Below, piece by piece: positions 42,983 to 51,648 of a DNA stretch of 64,000 nt (the first letter of the stretch is position 1; every line of letters begins with the position of its first letter). The stretch lies in contig JAGASR010000014.1 in assembly GCA_017621705.1 (NCBI GenBank), forward strand, positions 107,469 through 171,468, read 5' to 3'. The notes beneath the pieces were generated by a model, which saw only the letters and a program-made list of their open reading frames with translations, was not told where the DNA came from and did no database searches. Both the position numbers and the translations under genes were made by a program. The stretch comes from Clostridia bacterium (lineage in GTDB: Bacteria; Bacillota; Clostridia; Oscillospirales; UBA644).

Positions 42983-43771
42983 CTATTCCTTTCTGAAAAT
43001 ATCTAGTGTGTGGTGCGAATAGCCTACCATATCGGGTCTTTCGCAAGTTGCAAGATGATACTTTATATAAATCTCATACATTCGATCGTCCATGTTGTCC
43101 ACAGTCTCTCTCATGTGGTTTGTATAACCGTCGGATGCAACAAAATGAAGCTGTGTTACATTAAATTCAGAGCGAAGTTTATCAATATCCTCTTTTCTGT
43201 GAAGCTCAAAAATATCCCACGGATTGGAAAAAGTGTCAAAGGTTTCTGTATTGAGCATACATTTCTCGATTATATTATAGATTTCGCCGCGAATAAAGCC
43301 ATACGATAAAACGCTTGCATCACCCATACAGTAAGCGGCAAAAACAATACCGTTTTTCTTTGTAACTCTGATTGCTTCGGACAAAGCTTTCAATTTATCT
43401 TCTGTAGTGAAAAGGTGATACATCGGACCGAGCAATAGAGTGATGTCATATGAATTATCTTCAAACATAGATAAATCCATTGCATTGCCTTGGGTGATTG
43501 TAACCGATTCGCCGGGAACAGTGTTTTGTTTAAATATCTCAATGTTATGTTCAACGAGTTCTACCGCATCCACGCGATAACCCTTTTGTGCCAGAGCATG
43601 ACTGTATCGACCTGTCGCGGCTCCGACCTCTAAAATTCTCATCCCCGGTTGAAGATACTTTTCCACATAATTCATTGTGGTAATATATTCGATCATGCCG
43701 TGCTTTGAGATCAGACGGCCGTTCTCGTCATAATTCTCATAATAATTAGTCAAATAATCTTTTGTGTCCAT
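42983..43771 (-). CDS. Class I SAM-dependent methyltransferase (paralogue B), first gene of the operon
   Basis: 262 residues; AGGAGGG 5 bases upstream. SAM motif I ILEVGAATGRYSHALAQKGY, motif II Glu in VDAVELVEHNI, and NAMDLSMFEDNSYDITLLLG. Paralogue of the gene at 40007-40807, so the operon is bracketed by two copies. It follows a leader with a 35-codon reading frame and an intrinsic terminator, suggesting conditional expression. Confidence 0.86.
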   Translation of the reverse strand: MDTKDYLTNYYENYDENGRLISKHGMIEYITTMNYVEKYLQPGMRILEVGAATGRYSHALAQKGYRVDAVELVEHNIEIFKQNTVPGESVTITQGNAMDLSMFEDNSYDITLLLGPMYHLFTTEDKLKALSEAIRVTKKNGIVFAAYCMGDASVLSYGFIRGEIYNIIEKCMLNTETFDTFSNPWDIFELHRKEDIDKLRSEFNVTQLHFVASDGYTNHMRETVDNMDDRMYEIYIKYHLATCERPDMVGYSHHTLDIFRKE

Positions 43772-43794
43772 CGTGTGCCCTCCTAATAAAAAAG

Positions 43795-43839
43795 TATAAA
43801 AAAACGGTGCAAATCGAAAATCACTTCGACTTGCACCGT
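43795..43839 (-). terminator. Leader terminator (attenuator) before the methyltransferase operon
   Basis: On the minus strand ACGGTGCAAGTCGAA (43825-43839) pairs with TTCGATTTGCACCGT (43804-43818), followed by TTTTTTTATA. It ends 24 bases before the methyltransferase ATG. An upstream CCGTTAT (43864-43870) can pair with ATGACGG (43836-43842), competing with the first terminator arm. Confidence 0.85.
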
Positions 43840-43872
43840 CATTATCCTAAAATATTATAATCCTATAACGGA

Positions 43873-43980
43873 CTATTCTGAATTTTGGGTACGACAATAC
43901 AAGCCCGACGAATACCAATACATAGTATCCACGCCGTGCATAGGGACAGTATTATTAAGAACGAAATTCTTAACTGCCAT
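43873..43980 (-). CDS. Candidate 35-residue leader peptide
   Basis: Reads MAVKNFVLNNTVPMHGVDTM then YWYSSGLYCRTQNSE and stops at 43873. AAAGGA lies 9 bases upstream of the ATG, which is about 25 bases after the predicted transcription start. The stop is followed directly by the possible antiterminator arm and then the terminator. Position and size fit leader peptides through which stalled ribosomes control resistance genes. It resembles no leader sequence known to me. It could also be a free small protein. Confidence 0.6.
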   Translation of the reverse strand: MAVKNFVLNNTVPMHGVDTMYWYSSGLYCRTQNSE

Positions 43981-44010
43981 TGTCGTATGTCCTTTCGGGA
44001 AATTTTATCA

Positions 44011-44039
44011 ATTATATCACATTTTTATAATGAAGTCAA
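44011..44039 (-). promoter_or_regulatory. Promoter of the leader peptide / methyltransferase operon
   Basis: Minus-strand TTGACT (44034-44039), 17-base spacer, TATAAT (44011-44016), lying 25-50 bases past the alarmone synthetase stop. Confidence 0.88.
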
Positions 44040-44063
44040 TACATTTTTTATTTCCGTGGAAAT

Positions 44064-44768
44064 TTAGTTATCCGTATTTTCAATATTTGATACTGCTTTG
44101 TATATTTCCTGCATCTTGCAGTCTGTCTCCGCAATAGTCTCTGCGCATTCGAGAAGTTTTGCTTTGATATACGGGGGGATATTGTCGGGATTTTTGTATT
44201 TCAGTTCATGCTCAAGGCTTGCCCAGTAGTCCATTGCGATCGTTCTGATCTGAATTTCAACATTTACTCTCTCTGTTCTGTCCGAGAAAAATACGGGGAT
44301 ATTAACGATCATATGAAAACTTCTGTATCCGTTTTCTTTCGGGTTTGCAATATAGTCGGTGACTTTAATGACATTCACGTCACTCTGACCCGAGAGCAGT
44401 TTATAAATAGTATAAATATCGTCGATATACTGGCATATAACGCGGATTCCCGCAATATCGGTTATTTCTTCTTTGATCTTTGCGTAGCTTAAATCGTCAA
44501 AGCCCTTTTTTATCATTTTGGAGATAATACTGTTGGGCTTTTTCAGACGGCTCTGAATGCTGTGTATGGGGTTTCTTTTATATCTGTAATTGAACTCATC
44601 GTCGAGTATCTCGAGCTTTGTCCGCACTTCTTTTATTGCGGCATTGTATATGTTCTGGATTATAAGATATTCCTGCAGGATCTTTTCTATTTCGCTCGGG
44701 TTGATCTGTTTGAAAGCATCTTTCAGTATCTTTGCCTTTTCGATGTCGCTCGTGCTTTTGTTTTCCAT
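44064..44768 (-). CDS. Small alarmone synthetase, RelA/SpoT domain only (RelQ/SasB-like)
   Basis: 234 residues, synthetase domain without hydrolase, TGS or ACT parts. Motifs: EITDIAGIRVICQYIDDIYTI, the substrate loop KENGYRSFHMIVNIPVF, and EIQIRTIAMDYWASLEHELKYK with the catalytic Glu. It should make (p)ppGpp from ATP and GDP/GTP. Helical flanks suit an oligomer. AGGAGG lies about 8 bases upstream of the ATG. A TGTGATATAAT extended -10 (44800-44805) is the likely promoter; its -35 is poor. Confidence 0.92.
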   Translation of the reverse strand: MENKSTSDIEKAKILKDAFKQINPSEIEKILQEYLIIQNIYNAAIKEVRTKLEILDDEFNYRYKRNPIHSIQSRLKKPNSIISKMIKKGFDDLSYAKIKEEITDIAGIRVICQYIDDIYTIYKLLSGQSDVNVIKVTDYIANPKENGYRSFHMIVNIPVFFSDRTERVNVEIQIRTIAMDYWASLEHELKYKNPDNIPPYIKAKLLECAETIAETDCKMQEIYKAVSNIENTDN

Positions 44769-44799
44769 TGCTGTCCTCCTGTATTCTATCCTATCTATA

Positions 44800-44805
44800 A
44801 TTATA
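44800..44805 (-). promoter_or_regulatory. Extended -10 of the alarmone synthetase promoter
   Basis: TATAAT preceded by TGTGA on the minus strand, 32 bases before the ATG; no convincing -35. Confidence 0.55.
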
Positions 44806-44894
44806 TCACAAAAAGACTTTGAATGTGTGAACTATAATTAACGATTTGGTGTTTGATGCAATAAAATATTTTACATCGAAACTCTTTTCGTCGG

Positions 44895-44923
44895 TTGACA
44901 AAACATTTTCATTATGCTATAAT
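44895..44923 (+). promoter_or_regulatory. Promoter of the small membrane protein gene
   Basis: TTGACA (44895-44900), 17-base spacer, TATAAT (44918-44923). Confidence 0.88.
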
Positions 44924-44969
44924 TTTAATTATAGAATTGTATCTATTATATTGAAAGGTGCATTCATCT

Positions 44970-45470
44970 ATGGAAGTTAATGAAAAAGTACAAGAGTATT
45001 TGAATGAAAAAGAAAAAGAATATTTAAAAATAAAAAATAAAAAGCGTAGTGAATTCCTGATTTCGCAAGGACTTTATTCTAAAATTTATTCTCCCTCAGA
45101 CAATAGAACAGAGGAGTATCCTTTTTCTGAATATAAAGATGGTGTGTATGTTTTTTATAAAAAAGAACCTATAGCTGTATCCGATGAAGAATATAAGGCA
45201 ATTAAATCTGCGTATAAGGCTTGTAGTGTGGATAAAAAAGAAAGAATAAAACCTACAATTATAGCTGTAATCAATTGGGTCGCATGCTTGATTTTTATCT
45301 TTGGATTCATTTCTGGAGTTATATTAGGCGATATATACGCTGAGGGTTATAGTGATTTTAATCTTGTTATTGCTATTGCTGTATGGGTGTCTTGTTTCTT
45401 GAGTGGATTAATGATGTTGGGATTTAGTAAAATAATTGAACTTTTAGATGAGCTTAATGGAAAATTATAG
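44970..45470 (+). CDS. Uncharacterised small membrane protein
   Basis: 166 residues from MEVNEKVQEYLNEKEKEYL, with AAAGGTG 9 bases upstream; a GTG four codons earlier overlaps that site. The first 35 residues are a charged coiled-coil-like helix; the middle resembles short repeats of YKDGVYVFYKKEPIAVSDEEY type; two membrane helices lie at about 102-122 and 130-155. The gene is markedly more AT-rich than its neighbours and may be acquired. No family recognised. Confidence 0.65.
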   Translation: MEVNEKVQEYLNEKEKEYLKIKNKKRSEFLISQGLYSKIYSPSDNRTEEYPFSEYKDGVYVFYKKEPIAVSDEEYKAIKSAYKACSVDKKERIKPTIIAVINWVACLIFIFGFISGVILGDIYAEGYSDFNLVIAIAVWVSCFLSGLMMLGFSKIIELLDELNGKL

Positions 45471-45521
45471 GGTTTTAATATATTCCCCCTGATTTCGTAA
45501 ATGTATTTATTAAACTGCGTA

Positions 45522-45550
45522 TTGTAATTAAACAAATATATCTATTAAAT
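45522..45550 (+). promoter_or_regulatory. Possible weak promoter of the GtaA-like gene
   Basis: TTGTAA (45522-45527), 17-base spacer, TTAAAT (45545-45550). Weaker than the other promoters in this window. Confidence 0.35.
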
Positions 45551-45573
45551 TTAAAAATTTTAAGAGGTGTCAT

Positions 45574-47484
45574 ATGAAACTCCGTCCTCCCGCAACTCCG
45601 CTTATAACGGTCGATCCGTTCTTTTCAGTCTGGTCTATGACCGATAAACTTACTTCCGATAATACAAAACACTGGACCGGTAAACCGAATACTTTGCTTG
45701 GAACCGTAACTATCGACGGCGAAGAATACGGTTTTATGGGCAAGACCGGCAGAGATGAACTCAAGCAGGTCGCATGCGAAGTCGAAGCGATGACTACAAG
45801 ATACGTCTTCGAAACCGCAAAGATCCGTCTTTTTGCAACTTTCTTTTCTCCGCTTCTTATGGATGACCTTGATGTTCTTTCCCGTCCTTGTTCTTATCTT
45901 TTCCTCCAATATACTTCGCTCGACGGTGAAAAACATGATGTAAGAGCCACTGTTTTGGCATCTGAGGAACTCTGTCTTAACGAAAAAGGTCAGTCTCCTG
46001 TTGTTACCGAAGTTTTTGATATTGAAGATGATATCGTATGTGCTAAAATGGGTAACTCCGTTCAGAACGTTCTCAATAAAAGCGGCGATGATCACAGAAT
46101 CGATTGGGGCTATCTTTATCTTGCTTCCAACTCCGAAAACGCAGACGCTTCTATTGTCAAATGCGATGAAGAAAATATGACATATGTTCGTGTCAGTGCC
46201 GATGTTTGCGATTGCTGCGGTGCGATGTTCGTTTTCGCTTATGACGATATAAATTCCATAGAATATTTCGGCAAAAAACTCACTTCTTACTGGAACCGTG
46301 ACGGCATGACCATTGAAGATGCTATTATTGATGCATTTGATGAATTTACGGGTCTTTATGCCGATGCTAAAATAACATCCGACGATCTTTTTGCCGATGC
46401 TGTTGCAGCAGGCGGTGAAAAATATGCAGAGATCCTTTTGCTCGCATACAGACAGACAATAGCGGCTCATAAAGTCGCAGTCGATGAGAATGGAGATGTT
46501 CTTTTTATCTCCAAAGAATGTTTCTCCAACGGTTGTGCGGCTACGGTTGACGTAAGCTATCCGTCTATTCCCATTTATCTTTATTATAATCCCGAGCTCA
46601 TAAAAGGCATGATGCGCCCCATACTTCGTTTTGCAAAAAGCGATAAGTGGAAATTTGATTTTGCACCTCACGACTGCGGTCAATATCCTCTTGTTAACGG
46701 ACAGTGCTACGGCTCTCTCGATTCCGAAGAATATCAGATGCCTGTTGAAGAATGCGGCAATATGCTTATAATGCTTGCAAATGTATGTCTCGCAGAAAAT
46801 AATGCCGATTTTGCAAAAGATGATATTGATCTTTACAGAAAATGGGCTTCTTATCTTCTTAAATACGGTAGAGATCCTCAGAATCAGCTTTGTACAGACG
46901 ACTTTGCAGGTCATCTTGCCCACAACTGCAATCTTTCTCTTAAAGCTATCATGGGTCTTGCAGGGCTTTCCGTTGTCCTCAATATGCTCGGAGAAGAAGA
47001 CGAAGCAGATTATTATTATGAGCAGGCTATCAATATGGCTATCGAATGGACCGAAACTGCATGTGATGACAACGGCGGTTACCGTCTTGCGTTCGACAGA
47101 GAAAATACTTTCAGCATGAAATACAATATGATATGGGATAAACTTTGGGGTACAAATCTCTTCCCGCGTCAGGTCGTAAATGCTGAACTCGCTTCCAATG
47201 AATCTCACATTCGACCCTACGGTCTTCCCCTTGATTCCCGTGCCGAATACACGAAAGCCGACTGGCTCGTATGGACTGCGGCTCTTTCTTCCGACCGCAC
47301 CCGTTTTGAAAAATTTATCGAGCCTCTTTGGAATGCTTATAACTATTCTTACAGCCGTGTTCCTCTTACTGACTGGTATGACACGATCACCGCTAATCAG
47401 GTAAGTTTTCAGAACAGAACTGTTGTCGGCGGCTTCTTTATAAGATTGCTCGACCGTAAAGGCATTGTTAAACTCCATAAATAA
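45574..47484 (+). CDS. Glutaminase A-like protein (DUF4964/DUF5127/DUF4965 architecture)
   Basis: 636 residues; AGAGGTG upstream of the ATG. N-terminal DUF4964-like segment PPATPLITVDPFFSVWSM, DUF5127-like beta region, and a C-terminal (alpha/alpha) barrel-like DUF4965 region with PHDCGQYPLVNGQCYG, NLSLKAIMGLAGLS and WDKLWGTNLFPRQV. Fungal members are called glutaminase A, but bacterial ones sit in glycan clusters and probably act on carbohydrates. No signal peptide. First of four genes running to 50171. Confidence 0.85.
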   Translation: MKLRPPATPLITVDPFFSVWSMTDKLTSDNTKHWTGKPNTLLGTVTIDGEEYGFMGKTGRDELKQVACEVEAMTTRYVFETAKIRLFATFFSPLLMDDLDVLSRPCSYLFLQYTSLDGEKHDVRATVLASEELCLNEKGQSPVVTEVFDIEDDIVCAKMGNSVQNVLNKSGDDHRIDWGYLYLASNSENADASIVKCDEENMTYVRVSADVCDCCGAMFVFAYDDINSIEYFGKKLTSYWNRDGMTIEDAIIDAFDEFTGLYADAKITSDDLFADAVAAGGEKYAEILLLAYRQTIAAHKVAVDENGDVLFISKECFSNGCAATVDVSYPSIPIYLYYNPELIKGMMRPILRFAKSDKWKFDFAPHDCGQYPLVNGQCYGSLDSEEYQMPVEECGNMLIMLANVCLAENNADFAKDDIDLYRKWASYLLKYGRDPQNQLCTDDFAGHLAHNCNLSLKAIMGLAGLSVVLNMLGEEDEADYYYEQAINMAIEWTETACDDNGGYRLAFDRENTFSMKYNMIWDKLWGTNLFPRQVVNAELASNESHIRPYGLPLDSRAEYTKADWLVWTAALSSDRTRFEKFIEPLWNAYNYSYSRVPLTDWYDTITANQVSFQNRTVVGGFFIRLLDRKGIVKLHK

Positions 47485-47515
47485 TTGTATTAATTACAGA
47501 AAGAAGGAATATGCC

Positions 47516-48334
47516 ATGAAAAAAGGTATTAATGCTTGGTCTTTTACCAATGTTTGTGATAACGTAAGAGATATGATCGATCTTTCGAAAAAAGCAGGTT
47601 TTGAAGGGTTTGAACCTTCTTTTAACGAAAGCGGCGAACTCAGCCTTGAAAGCACCGATAAAGAAATAACTGAGATCAAAAAATATGCGGAAGATGCAGG
47701 CTTTCCTCTTACCAGCCTTGCAACGGGTCTCTATTGGGATTATCCTCTTACCGATAACGATCCCGCAATGAGAGCAAAGGCAAAAGATATAGTAAAAAAA
47801 CAGCTCAATGCGGCTGCCGTTCTCGGTGTTGATACCATCCTTGTCGTTCCCGGTGCAGTAACCCCCGAAGTAGGCTATATCGAAGCATACGAACGTGCTG
47901 CCGAAGCTTTCAACGAACTTAAAGACGATGCAAAAGCGTACGGCGTATGTATCGGTGTTGAAAACGTATGGAATAAAATGCTTGTATCTCCTCTTGAAAT
48001 GGCTAAATTTATCGACGATATCAACTCCGATTACGTTCAGGCTTATTTCGATATCGGCAACGTCCTTCTTTACAGCTATCCCGAACATTGGATCAGAGCT
48101 CTCGGCAAACGTATCCGCAAAGTTCACGTAAAAGATTTCCGTACAAATTGTGGCAACTTTGACGGTTTTGTCGATCTTCTCTGCGGCGATGTAAACTTCC
48201 CTGCAGTAACAAAGGCTCTCAATGAAGTCGGTTATGACGGCTATGTCATTGCAGAAATGGGTGCATATAAAACATATACAGATCAGCTTATCTGGAATAC
48301 CTCCGCGGCTCTCGGCAGAATTCTCGGTAAATAA
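47516..48334 (+). CDS. Sugar phosphate isomerase/epimerase (xylose-isomerase-like TIM barrel)
   Basis: 272 residues from MKKGINAWSFTNVCDN with AAGGA 7 bases upstream. AP-endonuclease-2 superfamily: FEGFEPSFNESGEL, VLGVDTILVVPGAVTP, metal Glu in CIGVENVWNKM, Asp in AYFDIGNVLLYSYPEHW, HVKDF and a terminal Glu in YVIAEMG. This arrangement resembles L-ribulose/L-xylulose 5-phosphate 3-epimerases, acting on a ketose or its phosphate. Precedes the oxidoreductase gene by 35 bases. Confidence 0.88.
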   Translation: MKKGINAWSFTNVCDNVRDMIDLSKKAGFEGFEPSFNESGELSLESTDKEITEIKKYAEDAGFPLTSLATGLYWDYPLTDNDPAMRAKAKDIVKKQLNAAAVLGVDTILVVPGAVTPEVGYIEAYERAAEAFNELKDDAKAYGVCIGVENVWNKMLVSPLEMAKFIDDINSDYVQAYFDIGNVLLYSYPEHWIRALGKRIRKVHVKDFRTNCGNFDGFVDLLCGDVNFPAVTKALNEVGYDGYVIAEMGAYKTYTDQLIWNTSAALGRILGK

Positions 48335-48369
48335 AGATAAAACAATTAATTTCAAGTAAGGATAAAATT

Positions 48370-49419
48370 ATGGAAGAAAAAATTGTAAAAGTAGCCGTCA
48401 TTGGTCTCGGTTCAATGGGCAGAGGCCATGTCGAAGTCTATAAACGCCTCGAACGTGAAGGCAAACCCGTAAAAATGGTCGCAGTTTGCGATATCGATCC
48501 CAAAAAACTTTCCGGCGAAAGCGCATCGGAACTTAATCTTTCCGATGTCGGCAAGGATGCCGTTGACTATTCCGCATACAGACAGTATACCTCTTATGAT
48601 GAACTTTTCAAAAAAGAAAAGGATCTCGACTATGTAGATATTGTTCTTCCGACATATCTTCATGCTCCCGTTTCCATTAAGGCCATGAAAAAAGGTTTTA
48701 ACGTTTTCTGCGAAAAACCGATGGCTCTCAATGCTGCGGAATGTAAAAAAATGATCGAAACTTCCGTAAAAACCGGCAAAAAACTTATGCTCGGTCAGTG
48801 CCTGCGTTTCTGGGGTGAATACGAATACCTCAAAAACTGCGTAAGCGACGGTCGTTACGGTAATGTTATCTCCGCATATTTCTTCAGAGGCGGCGGAACT
48901 CCGCTCTGGTCTTTCGAAAACTGGCTTCTTTGCCGTGAAAAAGGCGGAGGCGGTCTTCATGACCAGCATGTTCACGATGTAGATATGGTTCAGTATCTTT
49001 TCGGTATGCCCGCAAGTCTTGTAACATCCGGTAAGATCGTTTATGAAGGCAGCGGATATGACTGCTGTTCTACAAACTATTTCTATGATGACGGTAAAGT
49101 TGTCAACGTTCAGAATGACTGGACGATTAACGGTGCATTCGGCTTTGACTATAATTTCAGAGTGAATTTTGAAAAGGGTTCTGTCATTCTTAAAGACGGT
49201 AAACTTATCGTTTATCCTCATGAGGGTGAAAAATTCGAACCCGAATTCGATAAAGAAAGCGCATATTATAAAGAAATCGTTTACTTTGCAAACTGCGTAA
49301 GAAACGATCTTCCCGTCGAAATGTCCACACCCGAAAGCTGTGCGAAGACTATCGATATCGTTTGCGCAGAAGCTAAATCCGCTGATAACAACGGTAAACA
49401 GATAAAGCTCTCAAAATAA
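48370..49419 (+). CDS. Gfo/Idh/MocA-family NAD(P)-dependent oxidoreductase
   Basis: 349 residues; AAGGA before the ATG. N-terminal Rossmann fold with VAVIGLGSMGRGHVEVYKRL, the CEKPMALNAAECKKMIE motif with catalytic Lys, and a C-terminal alpha/beta domain with HDQHVHDVDMVQYLFG (active-site His). It probably oxidises a sugar or inositol derivative linked to the upstream epimerase. Its TAA overlaps the next ATG by one base (TAATG), so translation is coupled. Confidence 0.9.
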   Translation: MEEKIVKVAVIGLGSMGRGHVEVYKRLEREGKPVKMVAVCDIDPKKLSGESASELNLSDVGKDAVDYSAYRQYTSYDELFKKEKDLDYVDIVLPTYLHAPVSIKAMKKGFNVFCEKPMALNAAECKKMIETSVKTGKKLMLGQCLRFWGEYEYLKNCVSDGRYGNVISAYFFRGGGTPLWSFENWLLCREKGGGGLHDQHVHDVDMVQYLFGMPASLVTSGKIVYEGSGYDCCSTNYFYDDGKVVNVQNDWTINGAFGFDYNFRVNFEKGSVILKDGKLIVYPHEGEKFEPEFDKESAYYKEIVYFANCVRNDLPVEMSTPESCAKTIDIVCAEAKSADNNGKQIKLSK

Positions 49420-50171
49420 TGTTTGATACACACGCACATATAGATGACGAAAAATTCGATCTTGACAGAGAAGCTGTGATCTCTTCTTATCTTGAAAACG
49501 GCGGAACGTTTCTCGTCAATGCTTCATCCGATCTGAAGTCTTCATATTCAAGCATCGCACTTGCGGAAAAATACGATTTTATTTATGCCGCAGTCGGCGT
49601 TCATCCTCATGAAACGGATAAAATGACAGATGAAACTCTCGAAGAGATCGCAAAACTCTGGCAACATAAAAAATGTGTCGCAATAGGGGAAATAGGACTT
49701 GATTTCTATTACGATTTTTCCGACCGCGATACTCAGAGGTTCTGGTTCCAAAAACAGCTTGAACTTGCAAAGGAACTCGATGCTCCCGTCGTAATTCACG
49801 ACAGAGACGCTCATGCGGAGTGTCTCGAAGCCGTCAAAAAGGCAGGGGTAAGAGGTGTGTTTCACTGCTTTGCAGGATCCTGGGAAATGGCAGAGGAACT
49901 TCTTAAAATAGGTTTTTATATTTCTTTTACGGGTGCAGTGACTTTCAAAAACGCAAGAAAAGCCGTTGAAGTTGCCGCCAAAGCACCTATAGACAGAATA
50001 ATGATCGAGACAGACTGTCCGTACCTTTCTCCCGAACCTCTTCGAGGAAGAAGAAACGAGCCGAGTAATGTCGTATGGACAGCACGCAAGATAGCAGAAA
50101 TAAGAGGGGAGTCCCCCGAATTTATTATCAGGCAAACAGAAGAAAACGGAAAACGTCTTTTCGGCATCTGA
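49419..50171 (+). CDS. TatD-family metal-dependent hydrolase/DNase
   Basis: 250 residues, amidohydrolase-type TIM barrel. Metal ligands in DTHAHIDDEKFD, GEIGLDFYYDFSD (Glu), VIHDRDAH, FHCFAGSW and IETDCPYLSPEPLRGRRNEP. TatD proteins are 3'-5' nucleases involved in DNA repair or turnover. It overlaps the oxidoreductase stop codon. No functional link to sugar metabolism is obvious; possibly a chance operon member. Confidence 0.92.
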   Translation: MFDTHAHIDDEKFDLDREAVISSYLENGGTFLVNASSDLKSSYSSIALAEKYDFIYAAVGVHPHETDKMTDETLEEIAKLWQHKKCVAIGEIGLDFYYDFSDRDTQRFWFQKQLELAKELDAPVVIHDRDAHAECLEAVKKAGVRGVFHCFAGSWEMAEELLKIGFYISFTGAVTFKNARKAVEVAAKAPIDRIMIETDCPYLSPEPLRGRRNEPSNVVWTARKIAEIRGESPEFIIRQTEENGKRLFGI

Positions 50172-50199
50172 TCCTTTTGATATCTTGCAATCACCGATA

Positions 50200-50240
50200 A
50201 CAAAAGACAGCCGATACGGATTTCAGTATCGGCTTTTGTC
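50200..50240 (+). terminator. Terminator after tatD-like gene
   Basis: GCCGATAC / GTATCGGC stem extended by ACAAAAG / CTTTTGT across a three-base bulge; T-rich second arm. Confidence 0.75.
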
Positions 50241-50277
50241 AAACCATTAATCCATTGAGGAAGGATAGTTGATTTTT

Positions 50278-51573
50278 ATGTATAAAGCGAAGCCAACAAA
50301 GCAACAACTTGAATGGGCAGATATGGAGCTCGGTGTTCTTATCCATTATTGCATGGAAATATACAATCCCGAATTCAGAGCTTATAAGACAGCCGCAGTT
50401 CGAACCGAACTTCCCCCGAGCATAATGAATCCGACAAAACTCGATACCGATCAGTGGATCGCCGCCGCTCATGCAATGGGCGCAAAATACGCCGTATTGG
50501 TCGCAAATCACTGTACGGGTTTTTCTCTCTGGCAAACAAAAGTCAATGATTACAGCTGTGCGTCCATGTCCTGGAAAGACGGAAAAGGCGATATCCTTGC
50601 CGATTTTATAAAGTCGTGCGAAAAATACGGGCTCAAACCGGGTATATATTATTCTACGGGATGTAACGGTTATTATGATATCGGTGACAGCAGAGCAATG
50701 GACTATAAATCTGATTTTTACCAGGAATACGTTAAAAACGTCGAGGCTCAAGTCAAAGAACTGTGGTCAGAATATGGGGAACTCTTTGAAATATGGTTTG
50801 ATGGGGGCGTGATTCCCGTCGAGAAAGGCGGGCCGAACCTCGTTCCTATCCTTCAAAAATATCAGCCTAACGCTATATGTTTCCAGGGTCCCAAAGAGTA
50901 TGCGCATAACGTTCGCTGGGTAGGCAATGAAGACGGTCTTGCTCCCGAAAACTGTTGGGCAACAACAAATAACGGCGAAGCGGCTTATGACGGAACTTTC
51001 GATTGCGAAGCCGCAGGCGTAGGGGATCCCGATGGTAAATACTGGTGGCCTGCGGAGACCGATATGCCTAACAGAACGCATAAAGCTTTCGGCGGCGGAT
51101 GGGCTTGGAGGGCAGGGGAAGAAAAAGAAGTTTTCACTCCCGAACAGCTTCTTGATTGCTATATCAGATCTGTCGGACGAAATTCCAATCTTCTTATGGG
51201 TATGGCTATCAGCGTTGACGGCGATTTCCAGGATACAAAACAGTTTGAAGAATTCGGTAAACTTATAAAAGAAACATTCGGAAATCCGATCGTTTCTGTT
51301 GACGGCGAAAAAGACCGTTTAACAGTAGATTCTGTATCTTTAGCTGTTTCCGAGCCTATGGAAATTAACTATATTTCCATAATGGAAGATATTTCCGACG
51401 GACATAATATCCGTCAATTTGATATTTTCCTTGACGGAGAACTTTTCTATTCCGGTGAGTGTGTAGGCCATAAGAGAATTATCCCCGTCAAAGGCAAAAA
51501 GGCATCCCATGTTTTGTTGAAGATAAATAAGTATGTCGATATGCCGACAATAAGGAAATTCGAGATATTTTAG
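50278..51573 (+). CDS. Glycoside hydrolase family 29 alpha-L-fucosidase
   Basis: 431 residues from MYKAKPTKQQLEWADME. The ATG at 50278 is 11 bases from AAGGA, while a TTG three codons earlier has GAGG at 8 bases, so the start is uncertain. TIM-barrel features: MELGVLIHYCMEIY, YAVLVANHCTGFSLW, PGIYYSTG and the nucleophile Asp in FEIWFDGG. The C-terminal 90 residues form a beta-sandwich. No signal peptide, so it should cleave fucose from imported oligosaccharides. Shorter than some GH29 enzymes with extra CBMs. Confidence 0.9.
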   Translation: MYKAKPTKQQLEWADMELGVLIHYCMEIYNPEFRAYKTAAVRTELPPSIMNPTKLDTDQWIAAAHAMGAKYAVLVANHCTGFSLWQTKVNDYSCASMSWKDGKGDILADFIKSCEKYGLKPGIYYSTGCNGYYDIGDSRAMDYKSDFYQEYVKNVEAQVKELWSEYGELFEIWFDGGVIPVEKGGPNLVPILQKYQPNAICFQGPKEYAHNVRWVGNEDGLAPENCWATTNNGEAAYDGTFDCEAAGVGDPDGKYWWPAETDMPNRTHKAFGGGWAWRAGEEKEVFTPEQLLDCYIRSVGRNSNLLMGMAISVDGDFQDTKQFEEFGKLIKETFGNPIVSVDGEKDRLTVDSVSLAVSEPMEINYISIMEDISDGHNIRQFDIFLDGELFYSGECVGHKRIIPVKGKKASHVLLKINKYVDMPTIRKFEIF

Positions 51574-51648
51574 TATCTTCAATGATAGAAAACAGCCGTA
51601 AAACGGTACAAAATAACTTTTTTGTCATAAAAAAGTTTCTTTTGCCTA

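Noticed and set aside
44064..44768. Full-length Rel/SpoT
   Set aside because: Only the synthetase domain is present; it is a small alarmone synthetase.
45625..47478. 617-codon minus-strand frame opposite the GtaA-like gene
   Set aside because: Same antisense effect; no start site support, and the plus strand matches a known family.
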